In this document: positions 38,399-51,934 of the stretch, one piece after another
How the letters are laid out: the number at the start of each line of letters is the position of its first letter
How positions within the stretch are numbered: position 1 is the first letter of the stretch
Made by a program: the position numbers and the translations under genes
Source: Silene conica
Taxonomy: Eukaryota > Streptophyta > Magnoliopsida > Caryophyllales > Caryophyllaceae
DNA: 64,000 nt
Direction of reading: 5' to 3'
Assembly: GCA_029255685.2 (NCBI GenBank)
Contig: CM055320.2
Location: 40,053,927 to 40,117,926, forward strand
The notes under the pieces: generated by a model
What the model was told of the DNA's origin: nothing
The model's input: only the letters and a program-made list of their open reading frames with translations
Database searches by the model: none

Positions 38399-41300
38399 AT
38401 GGGGAGAATGCCATGTCATCAATGGATACCTGCTCTATCTGGTTTACAGACACCACTCAAATCCTCATTCCTTGGTACAATTCACCCTTTGAACCGCTGC
38501 ATTTCAATCTTCAGTAGCAACAGAAGATGTTTCTCTTCTTCAGCACCTAAAATCACCATGAGCTTGAAAGCTGGCATTGTCGGCCTCCCCAACGTCGGCA
38601 AATCCACTCTTTTCAATGCTGTTGTGAGCTTCTTACTCTTTTCTATACGGATACCCTTTTCATTGCTGAATGCCCACCACCTGTTTGATTATATGCCAAT
38701 GTCACATTTTTCAATTCGTCATGACCTGTGCTACCGTGTTTCGACACCATTTACATCTTCTATGTTGACAGGTCGGTCACACACTCATAAGTCATAAATA
38801 CGGTTGAAGAAGTTTAGGTCCTAACCGGAAAAAAAATCATTCGTTCTGGACCAAACCGGAATGATAACTTTGTATGCTTTCTCCATTGTACGACTCTCGC
38901 CCAGTGACAACTTTAAATTTTAGCCTTTTTAGTGTGTAGTCGTCATGACTAGTGCTACTGAATGTCGCCACTACCATTCACATTTTCCATGTTGACAGGT
39001 CGACCACACACTCACTGATGAGTTGTTTAGGTCCCAACCTTACGAGGGGAGAATTAGGATCACCGTGTTATCTTGGTTACTTTACTAAATCACGAAACTT
39101 AACAACAATAACAAACAATTCCGCTGCTAGGTTCTGATTACAGTCAATATTTGGAAAATGAACGAGACATTTGATAAGTGATTTAAATATTTAATCATGA
39201 CGTGTTTTTTTTATAAAATATGAGCAATATATTATCTAATTGCACAAGTTCGTGGTGCTCGCAATCTTTTCGAGCCGAGGCAACGTTAGCTCGGCTTGAC
39301 TTTTTAAGCTCTCGAGTTTTGACAAGCCGAGCTCGAGTTGCTCGCGAGCCGTGTCGCCTCAATAATATCTATAGCTCATAGCTCGCACACATGTAAACTT
39401 CCGCAGTTTTAAGCTTCCTCTAGTTTTTTATTTTTTTTTATTTTGAGGAAAAACCATCACGGTTTAAAAACCATCACGGTTTAATTCATATTACTTAAAT
39501 CACGGGAAGCAACACGGAGAAGGTTTACTGAAGCAACATAGTAGTTTTCCGTCCAAACCGGCCTACCTATGGACCACGGCATAGAATGAGCTACCACGTG
39601 CGCAAGTTTCTTAAAAGTTCCTACTAGTTTACGTAAATAAAACAGAATGGAGAAGGTTTAATTTAATATTGTTTTGTATTTGAAATCTATATAAGGAATA
39701 TGGCCTTAAAACCGGGAAAAATGGTATTTATTTTGTTTTGTAGTCTGTAAAACGAGTGTTTTGTGTTGTGAAAAATCACAGGTTGAAAATGGGAAGGCTC
39801 AAGCTGCTAATTATCCTTTCTGCACAATAGAACCCAATGTAGGGAATGTTGCTGTTCCAGACCCACGATTGCAGGTGCTTTCTAATATAAGCAAATCTCA
39901 GAAAACAGTTCCAGCATCTGTGGAATTTGTGGATATTGCTGGACTTGTAAAGGGAGCTAGCCAAGGAGAGGTTTGTATCATCGTGTAATGCATTCATATC
40001 AATTTTTTTTGCATAGTAATCTATGTAGGTTGCTAGAATTGTCTCTGATTTCTTCTTCTTCTTCTTCTTCTTCTTCTTCTTCTTCTTCTTCTTCTTCTGT
40101 TTTTTCTTTGTTATTCTTACTCTATTATTTTATTTATTTTTTAACTTAGTCCAGGTTATAATGTTATGCAGGGGTTAGGTAATAAGTTCTTGTCACACAT
40201 CCGTGAAGTTGATTCCATACTTCAGGTGCTTTTCATTAATGTTAATTGGATCCTAGTGCCACTACTCAAATGCCTCTACACTAGTATATGAATTGTTTTT
40301 TTTTTTGTTCTTTTTTTTAATCAAAAGGTGGGTATTTTCATCACTAGTTCACCCTGATAACATTGTCTTTGGACGCTTTGTGCAGTTTTTTTGGGATGTT
40401 AGGGTGGGTTTCCAAGGTGACAATTTTACCTCACAACTGTAATGATTTACTCCAAAAATTTCACTTGATCTTTCAAATATTTTATAAACTAACATGTAAG
40501 CAAACAAGAAGACTGTCTTACCCACGTCCTCCTTGTGGGCCTCTGTTGTTATGTATTCATGGCTTAGCTCAATGTTTAAAGAGTGTAGAACGGTAGTCTA
40601 TAGATGATAAATAAAGACAAACTTGGTCTCCGACTCTTGACAGAAGAAAAGGCAGCAATAGTGTTTCCTCCTTGCAGGCACAGTGAGAATAGAATTTCAA
40701 ATTTATGGTCTGATAAGTTAGGAGTGCCTCATTCAAAAATGACTTGGTGAATGAGATTTTCGTTTAGAGTTTGAGACATGCTTAAAGAACACTCTATCTT
40801 ATTGGAACACCAAATTAGAGGCAAAAGAGGTCTCCCACGAGCTGTCCCCCTCGTTTCCATTACCATTTCCATCTTTTACTCATAGAGCGTTTCTAACTTC
40901 TAAATTACGTATTTCTGGCTTCCAAATCTATATGTGAAGAATATTGGAAAAAAAACTTTCTAATTATGAAATTGATGTAATAGCAGTTCTCTTTGAACAA
41001 AAAAAATGACTTTTTCTTTCCTAAAATAAAAATAAAAATTGACTGTTTTTCTTTCAAGTGGTTCCAACTTTAGCCGGTCTTTCTTTGCTAATAGTTCTTT
41101 ATACCCTGGGGATAGGGAGGTCAATGTATATTTTTGAATTTTGTCAGCAAGTGATTTTGCTCCTTAGCTGCAGGAGATCCATTTTTATTTCTATAAACTA
41201 TCTTAATTTCCCTATGCCCCCAGGTTGTTCGATGTTTTGATGATAATGACATCATTCATGTAAATGGTAAAGTTGATCCAAAATCCGATATTGATGTCAT

Positions 41301-44300
41301 CAATCTAGAGCTAATTTTTTCAGATCTGGATCAGGTACTTCTGTTGCCGCTATTTGTTATTCTTTTTTTTGTTGTTAAATATTCAGATCATAATTTTATA
41401 ATCTGTAACAGTTGTTAGTGTTCATGGTGGTTGTGATATACTAAGATTTATGATATTTTGAGCATTGTTCTCAAGTTAATGATAAAAAATAATTATGAAT
41501 TAAGCATTGATCCTATAATTATTTAAAATTCTGTTACACTTACTAATTGTGGTATGCTTAATCGTGGTCTATCTAAAGGACGAACAGTTTTATTTCTGGG
41601 GCCCCACTAACATGTATACGAGGGATGATACACAGCCGTAGTTTGATTTGTTATATGAGAAATGCTACACACGGCCACATGTTTTACTGTGACAGTGTGC
41701 GGGGTGTTGCCTCCCTATCCCCAGGGTATCATAGTCTGTGCTGACACACATTGTGACAATGCATTCTAGTGTCTTTTAAGATTGCTGTGACCATATAATG
41801 AGCCCTTATAGACCTCATTCTGGCGCCATGTTGAAATAAGGCAACGGCTTTCTTCAGATAATTGAAGGAAACAATACCCATGCTAACCTTCCCTGTCACG
41901 CACACGCACGCCCACGCCCATGGTTTCACATAGTTGATAGATGCAGGGGTTTTTGCACTGCATTACACACACATGGTCGATTTCACGTAGTTGATAGATG
42001 TAGTGCTTCTTAAGGACTTAAGGTTGCATTACACACACACACGCGCACACATACTCTATTTCACGTAACTGCTAGATGTAGGCTCTTTAGTTTTAATGTT
42101 GCATTCGAATCCTTCACCCATAATTTGGGAGTAAGGCTACTTACATCTAAGTCCTTAATCCCTGCCATAGTTGTGAGACATTGAGGTTATGTTTTGTGAC
42201 TATGCTTTGAGCGTGCAGATTGAGAAAAGAATCGAGAGACTAAAAAAGGGAAAGGCAAAGGACCCTCAGTCAAAAGCTAAGGTAGACAGTGCTGGTATTA
42301 TTTAAGTAGTTTAAAGCAGTTTTTGTATAACAAAAGAGGTGTTTCTGATTGTTTTGCTCCCAACTTTTTGACACTTCTAGGAAGAAGCAGAAAGATTAGC
42401 GTTGGAGAGGCTCCAACAGGTGCTACTGGATGGAAAGCCAGCACGTTCTGTTAGTTTATCAGACCTTGAAAAAGATGCCGTAAAGCATCTTTGTTTGCTT
42501 ACAATGAAACCAGTAATCTATATCGCCAATGTAGCAGAATCTGATGTTGCGGACCCTGGAAGTAACCCTTATGTTCAAGAAGTTACAAAACATGCATCTG
42601 ACTTAAAATCAGGTGTGGTGACTATCTCGGCACAGGTAATGAGCGATTTCACTTGTTTATGAATCTAAAACTGTATTCTTTTTGTGCAAAGAATATTAAG
42701 CAGAATAGATAAGATCACTTTTACTTTTCTATGTCCTCCTTCCTTTTGGCCCTTTTACCTTGATCTGGGAATTTTTTCATTTAAACCATGGTTTTAAATC
42801 TGACAAGCAATAGTGAATAACAAGATCTCCGCAAGACAACCGCATTATGACGTGGTATCAGCCACTATGCAATGACCGAGATCGTGCCGTGACGACGATT
42901 TAAGATGAAGTCTTAAAATGAGATTTAATACCTTAGCTTAAGTACGGAAATGGCCTACCATATTCGAGCAAACTAAAATATGAAAATGTGGCCAAACTTT
43001 TTGGATGTATAGATTATAGAGTTATAGTTTGACAGTTTCAATGCTCTCTAATACTTTCGGCATTTTTGAAGAAAGTATGCCTTTTGTTTTTTATTATATT
43101 TCAAAAGGCTCCTGGCCCCAATTAATTTTTTTTGCCTTTTAGTCTGGTAGTGTAGGACGAGCCCATAAAAACTTGGGCCAACTTGAGAACTAGGACTCTA
43201 GGAGAGAGAAAAAAATAACTGCTATCAGCAGTATCTTGGCGTGTCTTAACACTTATGTGTGTTTTTCTTGAAGTAAGAAGTTGGGCTTTTTGTAGATAAC
43301 TTGTATTGTTATGGTTAATCGACTTACATAGCAAGTGATTCTTTTTCTTTGGAATCTGGTTTCATATGAGTGCATATCTGGCACCTTACATACTGAAAGA
43401 AGACTTTCAACAACTTCTGGTTAAACATATATGATAAAATGGCAGTGATCTACATGCTAGGTTGCCTAGGTAGTTTCCGAGAGAAGGGGAAGCAAAGTAA
43501 CCTTTTGCTCTTTCTAAGAGATCTTCATTTATCATTGCTTTATTCTGCATATTTTAACATATCTTTGGAGGTGCACTCAATAAGAGATCAGGAATGAAAA
43601 TAACTGATATGAGGAGGGTATTGCAGGTTGAAGCTGAACTTACGGAGCTTCCTTCTGAAGATAGAGTAGAGTATCTGAAATCTCTTGGAGTCGAGGAAAG
43701 TGGCCTAGGAAACCTTATCAGGGCAACATATAGACTTCTTGGACTACAGACATATTTTACTTCTGGAGAGAAGGTAAAGCCGACTTTTCTTTTTGTTAAG
43801 CATTTTTTGATGTCATGTGTTTCTTGAGTTTAGTTATTTATTCCTTTCAAAATTGTGGCAGGAAACAAAAGCTTGGACAATACTTGCCGGTTAGACTTTC
43901 TTATCTCCCCTTGATTCTTTTCAGTTTAATGTGTTATAAACCATAACCTGAGCTGTCTTAAAGTTCCATTTCATGCTGTAATGCCATGAAAAATCCAGCT
44001 ATGTACCATACCGTAGCAAACAGACAGTAACACTTTAATTCAATGCAAATGCAAGAAGTATGTCAATTATTTTCTCAAAGAAGGTTAATTGCCACATCAT
44101 CATTATATATAAAAAAATCTTGTATTTTTGCCTATGTGGCACAATGTGGTGCAAGAATGAGGGTATTCAAGCTTTCTCATTCAGCCTCAGAAATTATGCT
44201 TTGTTTTAGCCAATCATGCAAAACCGTGTTGACCATCTTTCTACATCAGTGAACTAGAACAAATAAAAAAATGAAATTAATTATACAACCACCTAATTAA

Positions 44301-47300
44301 CCGTGTTAATTAATATAACCGTGTTAATTAATATAAGTACCAATTCTCAAAGCCAAATAAAAATCTGAAATTAATTATGCAACCACCTAATTAACCGTGT
44401 TAATTAATATGGGTACCAATTCTCAAAACCAAATAAAAAACTGAAATTAATTATACAACCACCTAATTAACAGTGTTAATTAATATAACCGTGTTAATTA
44501 ATATGGGTACCAATTCAGAAAACCAAATAAAAACTGAAATTAATTATTCAACCATCTAATTAACCGTGTTAATTAATATAATCGTGTTAATTATTATGGG
44601 TAGCAATTCTTAAAATCAAATAAAAAACTGAAATTAATTATATCTCCACCTAATTAACCGTGTTAATTAATATGAGTACCAATTCTCAGAACCAAATAAA
44701 AATCTGAAATTAATTATACACCACCTAATTAATTAATGTAACCATGTTAATTAATATGAGTACCAATTCACAAAACCAAAAAAAACTGAAATTAATTATA
44801 CAACCACCTAATTAACCGTGTTAATTAATGTAACCGGGTTAATTAATGTGGGTACCAATTCTCTAAGCCAAATAAAAAACTGAAATTAATTATACAACCA
44901 CCTAATTAACCGTGTTAATTAATATAACCGTGTTAATTTATATGGATACCAATTCTCAAAACCTAATAAAAAAACTTAATTACAAAATACCAATAAAACT
45001 AATCATCAATTTTGTGGAACCAGCCACCTTATCAAAAAAACCTACCTAGAGAATTCTTCCAATTCATTTCATTATTTCATAAATCTTTTGTATTCTCCAT
45101 AAACTTCTCGAAAATCACAGTTGCCTTCACGAGGTAAAGGGGGTTGAAATGTTGAATGTACTCCAGCATACTCGTAAAGTCCTCTATGCTAAGTCACTCC
45201 ATCACTGTTATTTTGATGATGAGTTAGAGGGTCAACACAACATGTGTGCCAACACGACTCATGGCACATGTTAGATACTCTAGACTCAGGCATACCACTC
45301 ACACACATTGAGGAGGAAGATTGAGAGAAAAATAGAACGGTTTGTGAAGGCAAGAATCACGAAAGTGGATATGTGAAGGAGTAAAATAAAGGTTTATCTA
45401 GAAGGAATCCAAAATAAGACTAAGGGGGCATTTGGTTGGGGGTCTATAAGAAAGGGAAAGGGAAACAAAGTTACTCATTTCCTTTGTTGGTGTTTGTTTG
45501 ACACAAACAAAGGAAATGGAACTCCCTTCCTTACCCCTCAATCCATCTAATTCCTTACCCCCACCCCTAGGGTATGAGATTTCATTACCCTTATTACCCT
45601 TCAACAACGTTTTTCACCTACCACCACATTTGCAACTACCACCACAATAGCCACCACCAAACCACCACCATGACGTCACCACCGCCGCTGCCACCGCCCC
45701 CATCACTACCACTGCCACCACCGCCATGTCACCCCCACCACCACCGCCGCTTTGGCACCCTCACCACCATCACTGCCATGACACCCCATCACCATCACCG
45801 TCGTGACCACCGCCACCACCACCACCATCACCACCACCACCGCCACCACCATGACATAACTACCACCACCCATCGCTACATTGCCTTGACACCCCCACCG
45901 CCATCAGTGACCACCACCACATGCCAGTAAATAAGTGGTTATTTGTGGTGGCGTGTGGTAGTGGTAGGAGTGAGTGTGAGGGTGAGTGCACCATTAGTTC
46001 CCTTTCTTGGTGTACCCAAACAATCAATTAAGTTTTAGGTAATTAATCCCTTTTCTTTCCCCCTCTTACCCTTTCTTATTTCCTTTCCCATTCTCTTTCT
46101 CTAACCAAACGCCCCCTAAATGAAAAGGAGATTTATTTGCGGGATGTTTACATGTGAAGAGTTTTTATATTGTTCTTCCCTTTGACGTGATATTGACCCT
46201 TCGACAATTGTAATATCTACCATTCTTTTTCTAGGATTTCTCATAAATGCGGGTAAGATGATATTTAAAATTTTGCAATAGTACTAAATATATTTGACAC
46301 AGTGAATCAAACTTTTCTAATTATGCCACAGTAACATTTAGCCCAGGGCCTCAAGAGCTCTCTCAAATGGTGAGGTAAGGGAGTAAGAGGTGGTTGGGTG
46401 TACACACATACTATCTTTTCAAATCCTCCTAAATGAAATTTTTGTCAGATATTAGGTCAGAGCATGGATCAGGCTCGGATATCCAAATTAAAAAATTCCT
46501 GAATACAGATATCCATATCCGATCCAAATGTATCGGAAATCCAATGTTCGGAAATCCAAAATATAATCAGATCGGATGCAGATTTCCATCGGATATGTAC
46601 ATGTGTCACTTCGTTGGATATTGTGCTCTTTTTATAATATGATTAGAGATTGGCGTAATTATGATCAGATTAATATGCCATTCTGCTCTGAAACTAATGT
46701 GTTGTCTTTCATATTTTAGGAATGACTGCACCTCAAGCTGCTGGAGTTATACATTCTGATTTCGAGAAAGGTTTCATACGAGCTGAGACGGTATGCATCA
46801 ATTTGGAGCATATATTTAGGGAAAGTTAAATATTGAGAAGGCAATCAGGGATGAGAATCTTTGCGACATAAAACATACAGTAATAGGCAAGAGAAATGGT
46901 GCAATGCTCTTTTTTTGCTTTTCAAAGTAGTTTCCCTTAAAACGTATTTTAGTAGTTCACATGAGTTCGATTTTATTTTTGCTTTTTTTGCTTTAGTCCA
47001 TCACCCCGCACCACCTCCACGACACCGACACCACCACATAGATCTGGAAGTAAAAAAATAACAAAAAGGAAAGACGCGGCCACACACAACCCACAAGGCC
47101 ACCATCACTACCCCTCTTTTCTCCCTCTTTTCTTGTCTGCCCTTCCACGCCAACACCCGGAAAACCCCCCTACCAACCTACCAAAACCTGGCAGCCACCC
47201 CCATCACGAGCATCAACCACATTTTCGACATCCAGATCAGAAAAAATAAAGAGAAAAGGGAAGGGAAAGACGCGGCAACCACCCCCATCACGAGCATCAA

Positions 47301-49227
47301 CCACCACAACAAGCATCAACCACCACCATTTTCGAAAGACACTGAAAAAAAGAAAGAGAAAAGGGAAGGGAAAGACGTGGTCTCCCTAGGCAACATCACC
47401 ACCATCGACAACTAACACCATCAACACAACCCAACCACCTCCACGACACCACGCGGCAGCAGCCAGTGTAAGGGGAAAGAGAAGAGGCGGCAAAGGAGGC
47501 ACTCTTTTTTCAGATCTAAAAAAACGGCGGTGACATCAAGGCAGGTGGGAGAGAGAAGTAAAAGGCGGTTGGGAGAGAGAAGTGAAAGTAAATGAATGAA
47601 TGAATAAATGAATGAATGAGTGAGGTGATTAGGGTTTGGTTCCTTTATATATAGTCCATTCATTTTGGTTTAAACTTGACCCTTCATTTGTTTTGATCCA
47701 ATGGTTTAGATGAGGACTCATAGACTCATCTAATCTAAGTGGACTCATTTGATAATATATAGTACATATATACCCTTAAGTTTTAGATCGGTTTTCAAAA
47801 TCGTTTTAATCTTTATCCTCAATTTAAATTCTGAATTTTTTTAAAAGAAATGCGGACTTCGATTGTAAAACCTATAAGTTTACCTTGACTTTTGTATTAT
47901 GTTTCAACCCCTTGTGTTTTTCACTTTTCCTTTTCTTTATTTTTGCATTTTGAGGGGTGCGATCACCCATGGACGGTTCTAAATGATGATTTATGTCAGC
48001 CCACCCCAAGTCATTTCGAGGTTAAGGCTTTGATGATGTTGATGTTGATGTTGTTGCCATGGTCTACCGTCTAACCATTTTATCTATGTTTTTCAGGTTG
48101 CTTACGGTGACTTTGTCGCTGCCGGTTCATTTGCAGCTGCAAGGGAGAAAGGACTGGTGAGTATTTCTGAAAGTGGAATTACATGCTTCCACCTGAAAAA
48201 TTCAGTCCGTCCTCGCGTTGAAATACCTTAACTTTAACCCATCCTATATAAGTTTCGTGTTATATCTGTGACATCCCAATTACATAAATGGGTCACAAAG
48301 TCTTAATCCACTACCTTTGTGTGGCGTGTTTCGGTCGGATCAATGAATCACGTCCACTTTTTTATCATGTGACTTTGACTTAGAATTAGTTAGCAGCTAC
48401 GTCAGTGATAAACGTTTTTGTTTCACATACACATACTCTATAGATATTTATGTTCTCTTCCTTCATGCCAGACTTAAATATTGGTTTTGGTCTAGGTCAG
48501 TAACTTCCTAAGTGGTACCTAATCTCGCTATATACGGTCAATATCAGCTACAATCTGTAAAGTTGGTCATGAGATTTTCAAAACCTTAGAGAACCTCAGA
48601 TCTGTTTGGATACTTCATGCGCTGCATTTGCAGACTTGCAGTGAACATCATGCACACCTTGGTGTTCAGTAATGCCTTAGGTTAGCTATTCAGCTATTCA
48701 GCTATCAGCCATCTAGATCTCTTTTCTATGACAATGAAGTAAGGCATGTCTTAATAATCTTCATCAAAGTTATATGTCCATGTCAATTTTCTTGTCATAA
48801 TATCTTCACAAATTGTTCATCAATTTGAGATATACATATCGATGTTTCTGTATCTATATGGTGATATTGTCCAATTGTAAAGTCATATCCCTCAATCCCT
48901 TTACATTGTCCCCGTTCGAGTTGGACGATCAAACAATGTTGAGTTTGGTAGATATTATCTTGCAATATATGATAGAATTATATAGAAATTATGATATGAA
49001 TAAAGTAGATTTGTAGACATTTTTGAGGAATTGCAGGTCAAAGTTTCAAATGGTTGACTTCTCAAAACGAATTTCTTCCCTTTAACACTGTAGTAAAACT
49101 TCATGGATAAAAGCAAATTGTTGACCGTATTGATTTTTTATCATTTTGATCACTGCAGTTGAGATCTGAAGGCAAGGAGTATATTGTGCAAGAAGGGGAT
49201 GTAATGTTGTTCCGGTTTAATGTTTGA
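38399..49227 (+). CDS. YchF/Obg-like P-loop GTPase/ATPase, organellar type
   Basis: Eleven exons: 38399-38623, 39782-39970, 40172-40225, 41224-41334, 42219-42281, 42381-42635, 43627-43773, 43862-43889, 46720-46790, 48097-48156 and 49159-49227. They join in frame to 423 residues, and all introns are GT-AG. Features: N-terminal basic, serine-rich extension (1-53) before MSLKAG, likely an organelle presequence; G1/P-loop GLPNVGKST (62-70, exon 1); G3 DIAG (126-129); the family's altered G4 NVAE (264-267) in place of NKxD, which in YchF relaxes GTP specificity toward ATP; and a C-terminal TGS domain (about 335-423) ending [10 protein letters not shown]. Residues 54-423 match the bacterial-like YchF of plants (Arabidopsis At1g56050 type, from memory), not the cytosolic OLA1 form. 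YchF proteins bind ribosomes and act in translation and stress responses. No break was found. Exons 8 and 9 are joined by the longest intron (2.8 kb). ATG 38408 is an alternative start. Confidence 0.95.
40049..40098. repeat. (TTC)n microsatellite in intron 2
   Basis: About 16 TTC units beginning 78 bp after exon 2. Confidence 0.97.
41101..41729. repeat. 20-bp perfect inverted repeat flanking exon 4
   Basis: ATACCCTGGGGATAGGGAGG (41101-41120, intron 3) and its exact reverse complement (41710-41729, intron 4) enclose exon 4 (41224-41334). Possibly remnants of one repeat family inserted twice in opposite orientation. Confidence 0.85.
44260..44980. repeat. Minisatellite in intron 8, about eight 85-95-bp units
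   Basis: The unit contains CTGAAATTAATTATACAACC, ACCTAATTAACCGTG, TTAATTAATATAACCGTG and GGTACCAATTCTC. Some units have lost the second TTAATTAATATAACC half, giving shorter variants. It is non-coding. Confidence 0.9.
45424..46116. mobile_element. PIF/Harbinger-like (Tourist-type) MITE in intron 8
   Basis: 693 bp, termini GGGGGCATTTGGTT / AACCAAACGCCCCC, with TAA duplications at 45421-45423 and 46117-46119. The interior is dominated by ACC/GCC trinucleotide repeats (about 45610-45930), which produce a His/Pro/Thr-rich frame that is not a gene. Confidence 0.8.
46791..48096 (+). other. Intron 9, low-complexity CCA-rich block
   Basis: Contains a GGAAAGACG(C/T)GG-bearing block repeated three times (about 47073, 47264, 47363) with CCACCACC tracts. 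This is probably an unclassified insertion; no termini are identified. Confidence 0.4.
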
Positions 49228-50119
49228 TCAGCGTTTACCGTCTTACACAGCTTAGCAGCTTAGCGTACAGGTGGTACGTAATTTGAGCTATATGAGGCTC
49301 ATAACTCAATATCCGGCAAATTCATTATTGCATTTTACTAAAGGAAAAGCCACTTTTGCCAAACCCAAGGGAAAAGCCCCTATACACACACAGTAGAAAA
49401 ATCATATTCTTTTGGGAAGTACACTTTCTACTCCATTGGTGTTGTAGTTTTCTTACAATGTACCTAGCTATGCTTGTGCCATATAGTTCCTCTCATTTGA
49501 CATAGACATGGCTATCAAAAAAAATCAACAAGAAGAGGTGGTTCGCAATTTACATATCCATATAGTCCGTCAAAGGAGTGATTGAGTTTTTTGTTATTCA
49601 TGAAGAAGAAAAATAGCATGTTGAAGACAACCTTGAAGAAAAACAAGTTAAGTCTTCCAATGATGTTCTCGTAGAAGACGCTCATGTAGGAGATAGGATT
49701 GAAGAAGATTTGGTTGTTGATCTAATAGTGTATGATAATGAAGAAATTTTAAATGTCCAATTGTTTTGAACATATGTTCATTGATAAGAAACTATATTTT
49801 GGAAGCTATCAATGTTACTTCCTTTTGAGTTTCGATTTTTATGGATGTTGAAGGTGACGATGCTATTCCAAGCAAGTATTGTTTTGATTTTTCTACATGT
49901 GCATGGAGGAAGGCGGGGTGGAAAGCACGAGAATGAATGGTTCAAGAACCTTAGGGACTATATGATTGTTGTTGTTTTGGGAGAATTCGAGGTGATGCTA
50001 CACGAGTTCACTATTGTTATCATGGTTAATATTTTGTGGTTTGTTTTTGATCCGGGTGGTAGCTCATATTGCAAAATTTGAGGACAATTTTTATAAGGGA
50101 GAATTATGCGGGAGTATTA
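49228..50119 (+). other. 3' flank of the YchF gene, then degraded retroelement-like sequence
   Basis: Roughly 49228-49500 should contain the 3' UTR; no clear AATAAA was identified. From about 49530, scattered acidic coding-like stretches (for example DRIEEDLVVDLIVYDNEEIL near 49695) and a GAGGACAATTTTTATAAGGG block before 50100 look like the decayed 3' end of an LTR-element polyprotein. No family is assigned. Confidence 0.35.
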
Positions 50120-51934
50120 TGTTGGAGTAGGTGTCCTCAACAATAGTGCGAACACGTGATTTTAATATCATTACTAAATCTCATAAGACCATCCCCAAAC
50201 AAAAGTCACGCTAACAAGGTTGCGACACATATTTACCCTTAATCACCCTTTAATTATTTTGACATACTTTTACTCTCCCAAGCAGAAGGTACGACCTAGG
50301 TCACCAACCCATTCATTTTTCACTTTTTAACATTTTTAATTATTTCTCAAATTCTCTACCCCATTTTTCTCTCTCCCACTTTACAAATATGTTCCTAACA
50401 TTTTATAAATTTAGTTTTTTTTTCCTATTATGGTAAATATATTAATAAAATAAAAACTTCCCAAATATTTTACGGTTACATTAATCTTATGGTGTAATTT
50501 TCGGAAAAAAAATACTCTCTTATTCAATACTTCTGGGGAAGGCACAAAGAATAAGGAGGGGATTAAAATATAGGAATGTATTGGGGTGGGGTTAGATGAT
50601 TGGAGGGAGGGTATGTATTATGGGGGATTGTTGTAAGGTGATTAAAATAAGTATAAAGTAGGGGAATTGTGGGGGTATTGTGGTGGAGTGAGATGATTAA
50701 AATATATATAGAACTTTACCAAAAAAAAAAATAGAGAAGATATTGTGAAATGATGAAAAAGGAAAGAGGAAATGTTATTATGAATAGGAGAGAGTATTAA
50801 ATAACTTGGTTTTAATCTCGAAAAGTGATTATACAATTTCATTAACAATTAAAAATGAAATATGTAGGCGATTAAAAGCCTATAATTAATTTAGCGATAT
50901 GTTAGTGCTATAACGAACGTATTTGAAATATTATTTGACAATTTTGACGAACGTGTTACTTCTTATCCATGTAAAAGTTGACCCAAAATCACTAGTGGGG
51001 CTAAAACATAAAACCTTTGAATCATTCTCAAATTCATTGCCCAAGCCTTCAATTTATTGCCCCAAGCCTTCAACACTAATCTTCTAATCTTCACCTACCA
51101 CCATCTTCTATATTCCGTTGTTCTTCACTGTCTCAGATATTGCATGTGAGGACATATTATTTAAAGTATTGAATTTTACATATTTCAACTTTAACTTAGT
51201 TTTAAACCCGTACCATTACAATTGAAACAAATACAAGGTATCGTGTATGAAGTTCCAACCCCATACCACCCAGGTATAATTCCTGATTCCAAATTCATAC
51301 CCATGCGCGAAACAAACGCCCCTTAAGGGGTTTTGGGAGGTTATGGGTGTTTATGATTTGTCTAATTAAGACATTAGACAGAATCATTATGTTGCCTAAT
51401 AGACCCATAGCCATTACTACCCTAGTGTATTGAGAAGGTAAAAAGATAAAAAATCTCTTCCCACCCAATTTGAGCTGTGTGATATGAAGAGGGGAGGCCC
51501 TCTTTATATCACTTGTCTCTTGCCTTCTAAGGATATATCATATTCATATATATAAAAACTCTCCTTCCTCTCTAATAAAAAATCTCTATTTTGATTTATC
51601 TTGTTCCATAAAAGTACTGATAATACTAAGGTAGCATATGAGTATTAGTAATCAAAATTAAGGTAGAATACTTTATAAATATCTAGAAAATATTATTTAG
51701 TAGTGATTAAGGCAAATCTTGGGTGCAACGAGAGGAGGATTTCTACACTTAAAGTCTTGGACATCATCCTTTATTTTATAGCTCAAGAACAAAATTGGTA
51801 GGTGCCCATATTTTCGAAAAAAACTTAAGGTAAGGATTTTTCCTTCTAGTAATGTTTTTGCATGTACTAGATCCACTAAATTTAAAGAGTTAAATATGAA
51901 CTAAACATGATTTATGAGGTATATGAAACCAACA
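50120..51934 (+). repeat. Decayed copia-type LTR
   Basis: The start TGTTGGAGTAGGTGTCCTCA resembles the LTR start of the copia element at 25046, and the stretch near 51717 (AATCTTGGGTGCAACGAGAGG) matches its U5 region. It ends CCAACA, followed by a degraded PBS (TGTCATCAAGAGC). It contains a Stowaway MITE. The family is related to, but clearly diverged from, the intact element. Confidence 0.5.
50515..50794. mobile_element. Stowaway-like MITE
   Basis: 280 bp, termini CTCTCTTATTCA / TGAATAGGAGAGAG, with TA duplications at 50513-50514 and 50795-50796. Same family as the fragment at 4177. Confidence 0.75.

Noticed and set aside
45574..45930. His/Pro/Thr-rich frame of 118 codons
   Set aside because: Trinucleotide low-complexity interior of a MITE inside intron 8.
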